Shown in pieces: positions 63,160 to 64,000 of a stretch of DNA of 64,000 nucleotides. This DNA is from Treponema socranskii subsp. buccale (GTDB lineage: Bacteria > Spirochaetota > Spirochaetia > Treponematales > Treponemataceae). Both the position numbers and the translations under genes were made by a program. Where the stretch lies: NCBI RefSeq assembly GCF_024181585.1, contig NZ_CP054258.1, forward strand, positions 1,860,001-1,924,000. The letters run 5' to 3'. Position 1 is the first letter of the stretch. The number at the start of each line of letters is the position of its first letter. Under the pieces are notes generated by a model, which was not told the DNA's origin, did not search any database, and worked only from the letters and a program-made list of their open reading frames with translations.

Positions 63160-64000
63160 TTATTCACCGATAACGATTGAAACCAATGTCTGATTCAAGT
63201 ACACTTTTCGAAACAATTCGCCGTAACTCGAAAAACCGCAGTACACGGGAAATTTCGCATTGTATATGCTCGTCATAACGGGTCCCGATTTATCTCTGGC
63301 AAAGAGCAGCGCGCGGAAAGCGCAATTGATAAACATGACAAACTGCGGATGCGGTATCGCACGGATGATTTCATCGCACGTATTTCGTGTAATTTCGGCA
63401 TAATCATCCGGCTCGAGGATATCGATAATGCTTCCGGGAAGAATTCGCCCCTGCATATTTACCGTACCGTCGGGATTGAATTTATCGAATGCGGTAATAA
63501 AAATTTCATCGCCGATCCGTCTTCCCAACGGATGATCGAAGGTCATGTCGCCGACGCCGCTTTCGGGACAGCCGACCGCCTCCGCATATTCTTTTCTCGG
63601 TGAAGAATAATTCATCGTCCGTATCAGACGGCAGGCGACATCCGCCTGCGTAACGGTTACCTGCTTTCCGTTCGGCTTGTAGATATTTTCCTTTCTGATA
63701 TCGAATTTGAGCGACGTATGAAAAAATAAAATAACCGCGCCGTCCGAAATGACGTCTCCGTTATAACTCACATAGGTTTTTTTAAATTGCAGATCGTCGC
63801 CCGCCCCGCCGCCTGCGATGATGAATTTATCGTTCGGCACGACTGCGTAAAATACGGAAAGCAGCGCTTCTTCCGCCTGACAGATGCCGTTTACAAAAGC
63901 GAGCGCAAAAGCGTGCATATGACAAGCGGGATCGTTCGCGTCGATGCCGCATCTGTTCATCGCGGACAAAATTTTCTTTTTGTGGATAATCGGAAATTTA
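63160..64000 (-). CDS. FIST-domain sensory protein (5' end missing)
   Basis: The frame is open to the window edge on the minus strand, so the start lies outside. About 280 C-terminal residues are present; the TTG at 63969 is internal. GGGAGDDLQFKKTYVSYNG followed by the hydrophobic AVILFF is the end of the FIST N domain, and the FIST C domain follows (VGCPESGVGDM, HPQFVMFINCAFRALLF). FIST proteins bind small ligands, probably amino acids, and pair with signalling proteins. The soluble MCP-like gene 17 bases downstream makes a two-protein sensing unit likely. Confidence 0.82.
   Translation of the reverse strand, partial: KFPIIHKKKILSAMNRCGIDANDPACHMHAFALAFVNGICQAEEALLSVFYAVVPNDKFIIAGGGAGDDLQFKKTYVSYNGDVISDGAVILFFHTSLKFDIRKENIYKPNGKQVTVTQADVACRLIRTMNYSSPRKEYAEAVGCPESGVGDMTFDHPLGRRIGDEIFITAFDKFNPDGTVNMQGRILPGSIIDILEPDDYAEITRNTCDEIIRAIPHPQFVMFINCAFRALLFARDKSGPVMTSIYNAKFPVYCGFSSYGELFRKVYLNQTLVSIVIGE

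Noticed and set aside
1-64000. CRISPR arrays, tRNA, rRNA, tmRNA or RNase P RNA genes
   Set aside because: No regularly spaced repeats of CRISPR type and no recognisable stable-RNA signatures were seen in the gaps.

Overview
The window is a bacterial chromosome segment that fits a spirochaete of the genus Treponema, with roughly 50% G+C outside one AT-rich island. The genus call is an inference. It rests on gene content: Fe3+/sugar-phosphate-type binding proteins, a short DtxR/TroR-like regulator, Rpn-type PD-(D/E)XK genes, many small lipoproteins and a free-standing cytoplasmic chemoreceptor. Ribosomal and marker genes that would fix the species are absent, and I see no rRNA, tRNA or CRISPR array.

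Layout. 1-8335 (+): the end of an MgtC-family protein, then a complete sense-and-import module made of a sensory lipoprotein, a YesM-type histidine kinase, an AraC-type response regulator, a second binding protein, a fused permease and an ATPase. 8332-17446 (-): kduD-kduI for uronate breakdown, then an overlapping DUF1538 / tandem PII-like / birA operon, then mtnN, a membrane protein, lspA, mnmG and a small lipoprotein. 17447-19686: a non-coding, repeat-rich stretch around an Rpn-family nuclease gene. It holds an octanucleotide repeat, structured elements and a long dispersed repeat. 19687-29474: mgtE, an SGNH hydrolase, an exported trypsin-like protease with a probable beta-barrel tail, two exported unknowns, an M48 protease, an aldo/keto reductase, an SDR and a CDF metal exporter.

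29558-40000 (-) is an AT-rich accessory island and the most unusual part of the window. It is an array of M23 (LytM) peptidase genes paired with exported SH3-domain genes. The pairs are translationally coupled and mosaic, and some are truncated or frameshifted. SUKH-type (SMI1/KNR4) immunity-like genes and an RNA 2'-phosphotransferase (KptA) follow. The array resembles a polymorphic-toxin locus with orphan toxin/immunity modules. A two-gene AAA-ATPase/TOPRIM cassette, with its own strong promoter and an overlapping palindrome, has been inserted into the array and has cut one M23 gene in two. The island edge carries a remnant of a second Rpn gene and a triple-hairpin element.

40198-64000 returns to core-type DNA: adk, glycerate kinase, ldh, murJ, cstA, a DtxR-family regulator, and a long minus-strand run cimA-leuB-two sn-glycerol-1-phosphate-dehydrogenase paralogues-alcohol dehydrogenase-LRR protein-ilvD-ilvB. 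cimA, leuB, ilvD and ilvB give part of a citramalate-based branched-chain amino acid pathway; ilvC, ilvN and leuCD are not in the window. The right end has a pyridoxamine kinase, a histidine phosphatase, and a FIST-domain protein (cut by the window edge) next to a soluble chemoreceptor.

All calls come from reading the sequence; no database search was run.
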